From Boletus sp. NGJ (Eukaryota; Basidiomycota; Agaricomycetes; Boletales; Boletaceae): a DNA stretch of 64,000 nt. The stretch lies in NCBI GenBank assembly GCA_019096195.1, contig JAGTXK010000110.1, positions 1 to 64,000 on the forward strand, written 5' to 3'. The notes beneath the pieces were generated by a model, which saw only the letters and a list, made by a program, of their open reading frames with translations, did no database searches and was not told where the DNA came from. Of the stretch, positions 11,313 to 22,009 are shown piece by piece (within the stretch, counting starts at the first letter, position 1; each line of letters begins with the position of its first letter). Position numbers and translations under genes: made by a program.

Positions 11313-12169
11313 CTAAATCCAGCTTGCCACCCCACAATCAACCATCTCCATCATTAATGCAATCCCTTCATCAAGTGAATCCACTTTCGAGAAGACTGCA
11401 TTGGACACCTCACTGACATAGAGTGCAGTACATTGCCTGCCCAGAACAGTCAGCATATGTCATAAATCTGAATACCATATATTTTACTCACCATTTGGTG
11501 AAGACCCCAACATAACGGCCACACATAATGAGGTATAACTGTCCACTGGCAGATGAAGAGGGAACATCAAAAATAAAGTTGTTGTACTTGTGCTGCATAT
11601 GGCCATTGAGGCTTATACCACCAGCTACAAATAAATGATGAGGCCTTGTGGGATCAATAGCTATGACTGTGTGATCAACTCCCCCCACATTTGGTTCTGT
11701 TGCAGGATCTGCAGTCATTCTATCAGTCATATGAAAAATCAGTGATGGGAAACATATTTTGCATGGCATTGTCCACATTGATGTGGGTGATCTCCATGTT
11801 GACATTGGCAGTGATAGGAGGTAGCGTGTCTACAGATGGGTCAGTCGAGTCAGACAGACTTGTGATGCATGACACAGATGTCGAAGGTGGCATGCTGGGT
11901 GACCCAGGGTGCAAGTCCTCAGAAGCTGGAGACTCTGTGGTGGGTTTGAGAGGCTCTTGGTTGGACATTCTTGCAGCAAGCTCAGATACAGCCTGAGTAC
12001 AAAGCAACAAGTGGAACAGCGTGTTGTTAAGAAGCTCTGCAACAATAGTGAGTTCAACGAGAGTATTGACAGATCCATTGAACAAACCTAGATTGGTCTT
12101 CATGGTGGTGACTTTGTCAACAGAAATGGGGGGAGGAGGTTGGGTCTTCAGTAGTGTATCCTGTGGCAC
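11313..12169 (-). pseudogene. KDZ cargo: protein with viroplasmin/RNase H1 N-terminal-like domain
   Basis: Two exons, 12,169-11,492 and 11,436-11,313, joined by a 55-bp GT-AG intron (donor GTGAGT). The N-terminal half is low-complexity, Pro/Ser/Thr-rich and acidic. The C-terminal domain reads LYLIMCGRYVGVFTKW, spliced to QCTALYVSEVSNAVFSKV and DSLDEGIALM. This is the hallmark layout of the small fold shared by caulimovirus viroplasmin and the RNase H1 N terminus (Tyr-x-V/I-x-x-Gly-x-x-x-Gly-V-F/Y-x-x-W, then V-x-x-x-x-x-x-F-x-S-x-x-E-A), which binds RNA-DNA hybrid or dsRNA in RNase H1. No catalytic RNase H domain follows. The frame changes once near 11,740, which suggests a single frameshift, so the copy may be dead. 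The 5' end is uncertain: an acceptor-like TTATAG lies just upstream of the chosen Met, so further exons may have lain toward 12.4 kb, where element A interrupts the locus. Confidence 0.6.
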
Positions 12170-12289
12170 TATAAGTATTGGTTAATAACAGATACAATGA
12201 AATTGCAAAACTTCACAAGGGCACCACCTGGAAATGTAAAAGCTGCAGCAACAATCTGAGAATGGAAATCAACATACTATATGAGTGTG

Positions 12290-12395
12290 CACTGACTGAG
12301 GAGTTCACCAAGGTGCATGCAAGTCATGTGGCCAAGATGGAATGGTACAGCGATCTCATCATGGACAAATTGTGGTGCATGTTCATCATCCCTCA
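12290..12395. repeat. KDZ segment resembling 19,757-19,935 (imperfect duplicate flank)
   Basis: About 100 bp immediately left of Gypsy A, with an imperfect second version immediately right of it. Shared blocks include GAGTTCAC.AAGGTG, GGCCA.ATGG and GTGCATGTTCA. The right version has about 45 bp extra. Both read as broken protein-like sequence on either strand. The duplication is independent of the 5-bp target site CCTCA (12,391-12,395 and 19,757-19,761). Confidence 0.5.
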
Positions 12396-12860
12396 TGTTA
12401 TAATATATGAAAATTTCGAACTTCTTTATCACAACACTTATTTTTCCATTTCATCAATCTTTTTCTTTCAAAAGTCACATGACTGTGCATATGATCATGG
12501 GAACATATCACATGATTAGGTCTAGAACCTGTAACATCATACCTCATGTGACCCATGATCCTTTAATTTCCACTCTTCTATCACAGCCTCTTTAATCTCC
12601 ATCTTACCATACATAGTAAATTATCACACACACTGCTTGGTCTGTGCACATTCTTTGTACATATATAAAGTAGCTCTCTGACAACTGGAATTCCCAGTCT
12701 AATCCATTTGTATTCTGCTATCAACTCATTGCCTGGACTATATTGTTCTTGTAGGGTTGGCATAGTATGGACAATGACTCCCCACCTTATTCGTTAAGCC
12801 AGGACACGTGTAGTCTGCAAGGGTCAAGCCTTGTGGTGTGTTTCGAAAGGATTCATAACA
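12396..12860 (+). repeat. 5' LTR of Gypsy A
   Basis: 465 bp, TGTTATAATATATG...TTCATAACA. Ends were set by alignment with the 3' copy and by the flanking CCTCA duplication. Confidence 0.93.
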
Positions 12861-13948
12861 CTTGGATTAGACTTCATACACAACACTCAGACTCCAGAGC
12901 TAAGGAGACATATGCGGGCCCAGCATTAAGAGACATCTCAAGGTTTCACCACTTGATGGTGACAAGTAAAGTACTCAGGGAAATATGCTTGTCTGGCATC
13001 ATAAATATGGATAAAGTTGCTGCTGGGCATAGTGCACTAGCCCCCTTTCTTGAGTGGGTGCCGATTCAAGCATATGCTGGTTCTATAATAGTGAATCCAG
13101 GTTCATGTGATTACCTGTGACGTCACACAGTTGTGATCAGGAGATTTATCTCGCCTTTCTCCCATGTAACATCTGTCAGTAGTATGACAGTTATACTCTG
13201 GTTCCCCCTGCACAATTGCCCATCATTTTCAATAACCTATACTTCAACTCCTTCATAGGAACCCCAGAACCTAATTGTAAGATATCAGGTAGTAAGGTTC
13301 TAAAAGAAAACTGACCAAGGAAGATCTATACGGCAAACCCCGATAAATAAAGACCTCTCTACCCTTCATCAGCTTTCACCCTCTACCACATCGCAATTCA
13401 CTGCTCCTACCTATACCCCTTCTCTCTCTTAAAACCCATAATCAAATATGCCTCGAGTGGATGTAGACAACCTCGTAAAAAGACTCACTGACCTCATGCA
13501 GGAGCGAGACAAAGAAAATGTCACCAACAAGATTGCTGATCCCAGTAAATGGGATGGCAACCACTCCAGCTTCTGTGTTTGGTAGATAAAACTGCATCTC
13601 TGGGTCAATGCACAAACATGGAAAAGTAACAAGATTCTAAATATCACAGTCCTATTTCAACTCGAAGGAAAGGCAGAGGGCTTTGCCCAACTCATGATGA
13701 AATACTACCTCAATGAGGAAGCAACCATCGAGACGGATGCACAAGACAACATGTTGCCAGCTAAGGGAGATGACACTTGGCCAACATGGAAGAGAATGCA
13801 GGAGCAGATCTGCCCTCATTTCTGCATCGATACACTCTCCCATGAGTCTCTTGAGAAATTAGAGGCTCTAAGGCAAAACAGACACCCTGTAGATCAGTTC
13901 TTACAAAAGTTTGAGATTCTATGCAAGGAGGCACACATTGATGACCAC

Positions 13949-14946
13949 TGTTACGGTTACCGAACGGGGTACATCTTTTCCTCTTCCTTCTCCCCCCGTA
14001 GAACTATGGGATGACCTATTCTTCAACTCTGACCAGGGATTCCCCCGCGACACCGACTCAGGCATCGCCCCATCCGGAACTACCTTTCTAGGAAGTTAAT
14101 CATAACTTCCTTTTAAGAACCTACCCGTTTGGTATGGACACCGCCTCCCTATTTCGCTTAATACATGCTTTCTTCCTCTTTGACCCGATCATAGACATTG
14201 CCTCCTTGGCTATGCTCTCTCGCGCATAGCCCAGTATTCCTACTTCCCCCATTTGACTCATGCTTTGATCCGTTTATAGTAATCTTTTGTCTGTGACTAA
14301 ACATTACTATATTCATTACGAAGCCTGCCCTAGATGGGTAGGGCCTATAAATAGGGATGCGGGCCCTTCATGTAACACTAACCTAGATCTACACTTCTTC
14401 CCGTGTAATCTACTGCTTCTCCTGCTAAAGGTTCCACTTCACCTCAGAAGCCTTCTCCCGCGATCTGGAGGTGCTCACCCTCATGCTTGTGATAATCCTT
14501 CTCATCACCTCACACTTGTGTGCCGTCATTGCCGTTACCAGCTACTAAGGCTTTGGCAACACAAACAACCAACAGAGGTTGGTTGTTGTCGGTCAGGACT
14601 CTGCCACTGACCCAGCAAGCCCGGGACTCCGCCACTCGTACATCGGGACTCCGCCACTGATCTTAGGCCCAGTAAGCCCAAGGAATCAGCAGACAGAAGG
14701 CTACTGCTCCTTGGCCTGCGCACTGGTCTGCCCACCCTTCTTATAGGATTGGGATTCCGTGGTAAATCCAAGACTCCGCCATTGGTCGTAGAGGTAACGA
14801 GAGGACTCTACGTAAAGCTAGCAGTTGGTCCCCAGTCAGAGGAAATCATTGGGCCTCTGGAGGTTGAGTATTCCCTCAAGTCCTGCTAGTCCTATAATCC
14901 AACAGGGATTATACGGGAACGTGTCACATTGTTACCCGGCGTAACA
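13949..14946 (+). repeat. solo LTR of the Gypsy B family inside element A
   Basis: 998 bp, starting TGTTACGGTTACC and ending GGCGTAACA, flanked by the duplication ACCAC (13,944-13,948 and 14,947-14,951). It is the inverted counterpart of the B LTRs at 19,936 and 27,256, clearly homologous over its whole length. A solo LTR normally forms by recombination between the two LTRs of a full element, so a complete B-type element probably once sat in the gag region of A. It must be younger than A. Confidence 0.93.
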
Positions 14947-17900
14947 ACCACCATGCCACCATCCTCCTCAAAAAGGCAGTAGATTTCAAGATCTACAAAA
15001 GATTGTATCTGAACAACCCAGCATGAAATTATGATTATGAGGACCTGGTGTTAAATTACAGAGTCATCGGAAGAGCATTCGAGCAGATGGTGACAGAGCG
15101 TGGACTGCCTGTCAATACCTCACACTTCACCCCATGATCATCCTTCCCCCCTCCCCATGGGCAACCCCTACAGCAATCATACTGCCCACAGTTCATGGCA
15201 ATGAGCATGCAACCTGGTCATGGTGCACCAATGAAATTGGCATCAAGCAGGCTGGACCCTCTAAGGACACAAGAATGTGTTTCCATTGTGGAAAACCAGA
15301 CCATATCAAGCCTGATTGCTCCATCAATTCTTTTAAAAGAAATAGTCATCCACCACAGCAAAGACAAGTGTGGAACTGGGACCAAGGCTCATATGAAGAG
15401 CCACAACATGGAGAAAATAAGTATCCATCATTTTTTAATCAATCCCAGTCTTGTCAACACTACTTGGCACGACCTTTACCCTCTCCTCCTGCCGCTGCAG
15501 CAGCACCAAGTGTAGCATCAAGGTCCTATATCTCAGAGGAAGCGGAGGCATATTATAGGGACAAGGTAGAAGTGGAAGCAAAAGCCAGAGTGGCCTAGGC
15601 TTTAAATGGACAGTGTCAATGAGTAATGAGGGAACTCGGCAGCAAGAACAATCTTCTTTTTCTTCTTTAGTAAACTGTACAGATAGTGATTTCCCTATAT
15701 CAGATCTTTCTTCTGTTTTACATAAATTATCAATACAATTCGCAAGGGCGTCTCAAACAAGTGTGGCACTGGATTTAAGTGTACTTAATTCCCTTGCAAA
15801 ACAACAAAAAATATCACACATCTATAAACCCACTAAAGTCATGTTAAACCAAACATCGACATTATTCTATGGTGGAGAATTCTCTTTTGACACCGTAGTA
15901 TCATGCAATGTTAACGGACAGTAGTCACGTTACTGATTCAAATCCCTCTTGGACTCAGGAGCGTCACACACTTTTATTGATCAAGATTATGTTAACCATC
16001 ATGGTATTCCTTTCTATGATATTGGAAACCCAATTAAGATACATAATGCAGATGGATTGGAAGGAGCTATCGGACCGATTCATCATGTAGTAACCCTAAT
16101 CATGGAAGTACAAGGACATCACGAAGTTATAGATGCATATATCTCTAAATTAGGAACCCATCGAATGATCATTGGGTATGACTGGCTTTACTGCCATAAT
16201 TCCAATATTGATTGGGTAAAACAAACAATTTCCTTTCCTCATTGTAAATTATATTGTAAAGTTATGGGACTTGGTCCATCTTCCTCGTACTCTCCTATCA
16301 ACCTACATGCTATAGAAGAAGGACTAAAAGAAAAAGTGCCGTTAACTTATCACAAGTTTCTAGATGTTTTCTTGGAACAAGAATCTCAATGAATGCCCAT
16401 CAGAAAACACTGGGATCATGCCATAGATCTCAAAGAAGACTTCATCCTGAAGAAAGGACATGTTATTTCCCTTTTAGACATTGAAATGGAAGAAATCAGG
16501 GCGTTCATCAAAAAGGAAGTCAAAAAAGGATACATCAAACCTTTCAAATCTCCACAAACATCTCTGGTATTCTTTATTTCAAAAAAGGACGGTAAAAAAC
16601 AAATGGTAATGGATTATCATTATTTAAATGAAGAAACTATAAAAAATTCCTATCCGCTCCCTTTAATTCTGCAACTAATTGACAGGCTCAAAAATGTGGA
16701 TATATTCACAGCCATGGACCTTCAATGGGACTACAATAATGTACACATCAAAGAAGGTGATGAATGGAAGGCAGCATTCATAACTCCTATTGGAGCATAC
16801 GAACCTATAGTAATGTATTTTAAACTAACAAACTCTCCTCCTACTTTCCAAACAATGATGAATGATATATTTAACAACATGTATGCAGTAGTCATCATCT
16901 ACATAGATGACATTATGATATTTACTTCTGGGAAGTCCAAAGAACAGCATGAAGAAGTTGTAAAGGAAGTTCTACATTGCTTACATGAGAATGACCTTTA
17001 CATAAAACCCAAAAAGTGTACCTTCTCTGCCAATAAAGTGGACTTCCCAGGAATGGTCATATCTAAAAAGGGGGTAGAGATGCAGTCGAAAAAAGTAGCA
17101 GGGGTCATAAATTGGCCAGTATCTACTAGACTAAAGCAACTCCAAGGATTTCTCAGACTTTGTAACTATTACAGGAGATTCATCAAAGGCTTTGCTCAAA
17201 TTGCTAGACCCTTGAATGATCTAACCAAAAAAGATGTTCCTTTCAAATGGGGTCCTGAACAACAAGAAGCTTTCACATCCTTAAAAAGAAAATTCACAGA
17301 AGTGCCGCTTCTCACATATCTGAACTGCAATCAAGAAGTATGTGTGAAAACTGATGCATCAGACATCGCAATGGGAGCTGTGCTCTCAATATTATGCAAA
17401 GACAGTAATTGGTGACCTATTGCCTTTATTTCACATTCTTTTGATAGCGCAGAGCATAATTACCCTATTTATGACAAAGAATTACTTGCAGTGATTTGGA
17501 CACTGGAAGAGTGGCATCATTACCTTATTGATTGTGAAAGATTCGAAATCTGGACCAACCATAAGAACCTTGAATATTGAAAGAAACCACAAATGCTTAG
17601 TGGTCAACAAGCACACTGGTATATATTATTTCAAGAGTTCAATTATTTATTTGTTTACAAACCAGGTTCCTCAAATGGAAGAGCAGATGCTCTATCTAGA
17701 AGATCTAATCACGGTGATGCTGTGATTGATCACAACCAAAATGTCACTGTTCTCCCTTCTTCTATCTTTATAAACAATGTTTCTCTATCTTCTGATTTCT
17801 TTACAAAAATACAAAAAGAATACAAAAAATATAACATTGATGCTATCAACAATTTCCTCTTTTACTCAGATCTAAATGTATTCAAAAATGAAAATGAAAA

Positions 17901-19292
17901 AATATTTGTTCCCAAATCCTTATGTACAGAACTCATAACATTATGCCATGATTCTCCTATTGCTGGCCATGGAGGTCATTCTAAAACTATACATACACTT
18001 TCTCAATATTTCTCATGGCCAGGTGTCACTAAAGACGTTAAAGAATATATAGACCACTGCCAAGTGTGTACCCTCACGAAGGGTAAGCAAAAAGCATGGG
18101 CAGGTAAAATTATTCCTTTGTCCATGGTAAAGAAACCATAGGAAGATCTCTCAGTAGATTTCATCACTGGTTTGCCACCATCACAATCATTCACAGCTAT
18201 TTGTGTTGTTGTTGATCAATTTTCAAAAGAAGTAGTATTTATACCCACACACAATACATGTTCCTCAAAGGACTTAGCCATCCTATTTAGAGACCATGTC
18301 TGGTCTATACATGGACTCTCCTCAACTCTCGTATCTAATTGAGGACCCCAATTTGTATCTGCATTTACCCAAGAGCTTTGTAAGCTACTCGGGATTAAAC
18401 AAAAGATTTCCACAGCATATCATTCACAAACAGACAGACAAACTGAGCATATAAACAGAAATCTAGAACAGTATCTCCATGTATATGCTGGAAAAAAGCA
18501 GAACAAATGGATAGATTGGATCAAATTTGTGCAATTCTCGCATAACAATACCATAACCATGGCCACCAGAAAAATACCTTTTAACATTACCAGAAACTAT
18601 GCATCTCGCATGGGTTTCGAAGGTAATCTCACTGGCTTTGCAGATGAGATTGGTCACAATCACAAGGAGATAGAAGAAGCACTGGAAGCTACACGTGAGA
18701 GGATGATCACCTCTTCTGATAAAAAACAATCAACTGCACCAAACTATTCTATTGGCCAGCAAGTCTGGCTGTCAACAGATAAATTAAACCTTCCATACAT
18801 GGCGAAGAAACTAACGCAAAAATGGATCGGACCATATACAATCACTCAGGTCCTTCCTAATGCTGTTATGTTAAAACTTTCAAACTCAGTTCACATTCAC
18901 CCCACTGTGAATATCTCTTGCATCAAGCTATATAGAGAAATGTTGCTAGGACAACCTAAATCTAAACTGGACATGATCGAGGTGGATGAGGAAAGAGAAG
19001 AACAATATGAAGTTGACTTCATTGCCACTTCTAGATTGAAGAATGGCAAATTGGAATATTTGGTTCATTGGAAAGAATATGATGAAACTGATCGAACATG
19101 GGAATCAGAAGACATTATCAACACTACACCAGATGCAGTAAAAGATTTCCATCATTTCAATCCTTCTGCTCCATGCAAGCTTCGTGGCTTATCCATTGCT
19201 GCATTTGCATCTTTATTTGCTCCTTATGAAACCTATACAGAAAACAAGAAAACAATGACTCACCTGGAATTTGAGTCCTAAAAAGGGGGTAG

Positions 19293-19756
19293 TGTTATAA
19301 TATATGAAAATTTCAAACTTTTCATTATGACACTTATTTTTCCATTTTATCAATCTTTTTCTTTCAAAAGTCACATGACTGTGCATATGATCGTGGGAAC
19401 ATATCACATGATTAGGTCTAGAACCTGTAACATCATACCTCATGTGACCCATGATCCTTTAATTTCCACTCTTCTATCACAGCCTCTTTAATCTCCATCT
19501 TACCATACATAGTAAATTATCACACACACTGCTTGGTCTGTGCATATTCTTTGTACATATATAAAGTAGCTCTCTGACAACTGGAATCCCCAGTCTAATC
19601 CATTTGTATTCTACTATCAACTCATTGCCTGGACTATATTGTTCTTATAGGGTTGGCATAGTATGGACAATGACTCCCCACCTTATTTGTTAAGCCAGAA
19701 CATGTGTAGCCTGTGAGAGTCGAGCCTTGTGGTGTGTTCCAAAAGGATTCATAACA
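19293..19756 (+). repeat. 3' LTR of Gypsy A
   Basis: 464 bp, preceded by the purine tract AAAAAGGGGGTAG and followed by CCTCA. About twenty differences from the 5' LTR, mostly C/T or G/A. Confidence 0.93.
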
Positions 19757-19761
19757 CCTCA

Positions 19762-19935
19762 GGCTTGTAACAAATAAGTGAGCATTGATCAGGGAGTTCA
19801 CAAAGGTGTAAGCCAGTGTGTGGTAGAGTACAATCAGTTACACCAACTAATTTGACCAATGGTATTGGCCATATGGCCCAGATGGGATGACATGATGATC
19901 CTTCCATGGACCAATCACAGTGCATGTTCACCTCC
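19762..19935. repeat. KDZ remnant between Gypsy A and Gypsy B
   Basis: A 174-bp strip of the interrupted KDZ element, partly similar to the flank left of A (12,290-12,395). A 60-codon minus-strand frame covers it but has no recognisable motif. Confidence 0.5.
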
Positions 19936-20911
19936 TGTTACGCCAGGTAACAATGTGACATGTTCCCATATAACCCCTGTTGGATTATAGGACTAGCAGG
20001 ACTTGAGGGAATACTCAACCTCCAGAGGCCCAACGGTTTCCTCTGACTGGGGACCAACTGCTAGCTTTACATAGAGTCCTCTCGTTACCTCTACGACCGA
20101 TGGCGGAGTCTTGGATTTACCACAGAATCCCAATCCTATAAGAAGGGTGGGCAGACCAGTGCGCAGGCCAAGGAGCAGTAGCCTTCTGTCTGCTGATTCC
20201 TTGGGCTTACTGGGCCTAAGATCAGTGGCGGAGTCCCGGGCTTGCTGGGTCAGTGGCAGAGTCCTGACCGACAACAACCAACCTCTGTTGGTTGTTTGTG
20301 TTGCCAAAGCCTTAGTAGCTGGTAACGGCAATGACGGCACACAAGTGCGAGGTGATGAGAAGGATTATCACAAGCACGAGGGTGAGCACCTCCAGATCGT
20401 GGGAGAAGGCTTCTGAGGTGAAGTGGAACCTTTAGCAGGAGAAGCAGTAGATTACACGGGAAGAAGTGTAGATCTAGGTTAGTGTTACATGAAGGGCCCG
20501 CATCCCTATTTATAGGCCCTACCCATCTAGGGCAGGCTTCGTAATGAATATAGTAATGTTTAGTCGCAGACAAAAGATTACTATAAACGGATCAAAGCAT
20601 GAGTCAAATGGGGGAAGTAGGAATACTGGGCTATGCGCGAGAGAGCATAGCCAAGGAGGCAATGTCTATGATCGGGTCAAAAGGAAGAGAGCATGTATCA
20701 GGTGAAATAGGAAGGCGGTGTCCATACCAAACGGGTAGGTTGCTAAAAGGGAAGTTATGAATAACTTCCTAGAAAGGTAGTCCCGGATGGGGCGATGCCT
20801 GGGTCGGTGTCGCGGGGGAATCCCTGGTCAGAGTTGAAGAATAGGTCGTCCCATAGTCCTACAGGGGGAGAAGGAAGGGGAAAAGATGTACCCCCTTCGG
20901 TAACCATAACA
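19936..20911 (-). repeat. 3' LTR of Gypsy B
   Basis: 976 bp. Reads TGTTACGCCAGG...CCATAACA on the plus strand. It lacks a 28-bp unit present in the other LTR and in the solo LTR, apparently one copy of an internal direct repeat built on GGCGGAGTCC. Confidence 0.92.
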
Positions 20912-20919
20912 TTACCCTC

Positions 20920-22009
20920 CTCGTAGTCTTGAAGTTCCATCTCAAGAACTCTGATCTCCCTTGTTCTCCTCGTAGTTGGTGAGGTCCCAGGAGTCGTCAA
21001 AGACTCCCTGGCTGGGGCATGTCTGGTAACCGTGTCCTCGTCCTCCACAGTACGTGCAAGTTCTTTGTGGGCAAGCATACTGTGGATGGTTGGGGGCAAC
21101 CACCCTACAGTAGGGGCAGCGGTACTGGGGGCAGGCTGGCCGAAGGTGACCTTGACGTCTGCATTTGTAGCAGCGGATGCCAGTGAGGGGAGTTCAATGG
21201 TTATGAGGCGATCCGGTGCTGGGCAGGGGATTGGGATTACTAGCCATTGAGTCGGAATGGCTGGTAGGAGGGGCGCTTGCGGCGGCCCCAGGAATGGGAA
21301 TGGTGGAAGGAGTAGGGCTCCTCATTGTAGAGTCTCCCAATGTGTGGAGAAGACCTCGGTTGTCGGGGCGAGAGGGAAGGCCGACTGAGAACACCATGGC
21401 TCCTTGTCAGCGGAGGGTCCTGGGAGGTCAGGAAATGGCTGGGGGAGGAACTGAGAGGATTGGTACTGAGGGGGTTCCTCGAGAGGAGGGGTTGGGGCTT
21501 GTGGAGGAGGGGGAGGCGACAATGGAGTCATCGGAGGACTGGGCTCTCCGTGTTTCTGGAGAGTTTCTATCAACTCCGTTAGTGCTTCTGATTCCGTTGA
21601 GGTTCTCCATGGGTCGCTCCACCACAGAAGGGTTTCGTCTCGGGGGAACGGGGTGGGGGATTGTGGTGGTTGTCGAGGGGGCAAAGAAAATGCGACTTTC
21701 TTCTTCCGAGAGGGAGAGGATGGTGGGGTGGAGAAGGCAATCACGGGTGTTGATGGGTAAAAGGGCGAGGGAATAGTTGAATCCCTTGGTGAAAAGGAGG
21801 TCGAGAACAAGTTCGCGAATCTCGAGGATCCCTTCTGTTGCCCTTTCTTCTTCGGCGGTCTGTTGGGCATTAGAGTCGTCGCAGGAGAAGAAGGGGATGG
21901 TCTGAAGGGTCCGAACTGCGATGGGGTCGTCAAGGATGGCAGCATAGAGATTGCGACGGTAAGCGGGGGAGAGTCTGTTGAGGTGTACGGAAAGGGGGGC
22001 GAGAGTCAT
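20920..22009 (-). other. accessory 3' ORF region of Gypsy B with triple zinc knuckle
   Basis: Between the chromodomain and the 3' LTR, where simple Gypsy elements have nothing. The upstream part (22,009-21,428) starts MTLAPLSVHLNRLSP and becomes Pro/Ser-rich and disordered. Near 21,180-20,990 three C-x2-C-type knuckles follow one another (CYKCRRQGHLRPAC, CPYCRVVAPNHPQYAC, CTYCGGRGHGYQTC). This is a second nucleic-acid-binding module besides the gag knuckle. I recall similar CCHC-rich tails in mushroom Gypsy elements but cannot name a family. It could be a late or spliced accessory product (inference). Confidence 0.65.

Larger units (their letters stand above)
12396..19756 (+). mobile_element. 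Ty3/Gypsy chromovirus A, full-length structure, broken
   Basis: A complete LTR-to-LTR element of 7,361 bp on the plus strand, flanked by the 5-bp target duplication CCTCA (12,391-12,395 and 19,757-19,761). Order: 5' LTR, gag (from about 13,449), a solo LTR of the B family inserted in gag, CCHC knuckle near 15,280 (CFHCGKPDHIKPDC), aspartic protease near 15,949 (LDSGASHTFID), reverse transcriptase about 16,450-17,000 (YIDDIMIF), RNase H about 17,330-17,700, integrase about 17,940-18,700 (HH-CC finger with CQVC), chromodomain about 18,990-19,160 (YLVHWKEYDE), purine tract 19,281-19,291, 3' LTR. Internal frames contain several breaks besides the insertion, so it is a fossil. LTRs are about 95% identical and nearly all differences are transitions, indicating moderate age. 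Confidence 0.93.

Noticed and set aside
5640-12169. A Tet/JBP 2-oxoglutarate dioxygenase gene as KDZ cargo
   Set aside because: Looked for because fungal KDZ elements can carry one, but no HxD...H pattern or recognisable block was seen.
20111-20416. Open frames inside the B-family LTRs (repeated at 14,287 and 27,598)
   Set aside because: They recur only because the LTR recurs, and contain the GGCGGAGTCC repeats; no protein motif.
21216-21776. 186-codon plus-strand ORF
   Set aside because: Antisense shadow of the Pro/Ser-rich accessory region of Gypsy B; no motif of its own.
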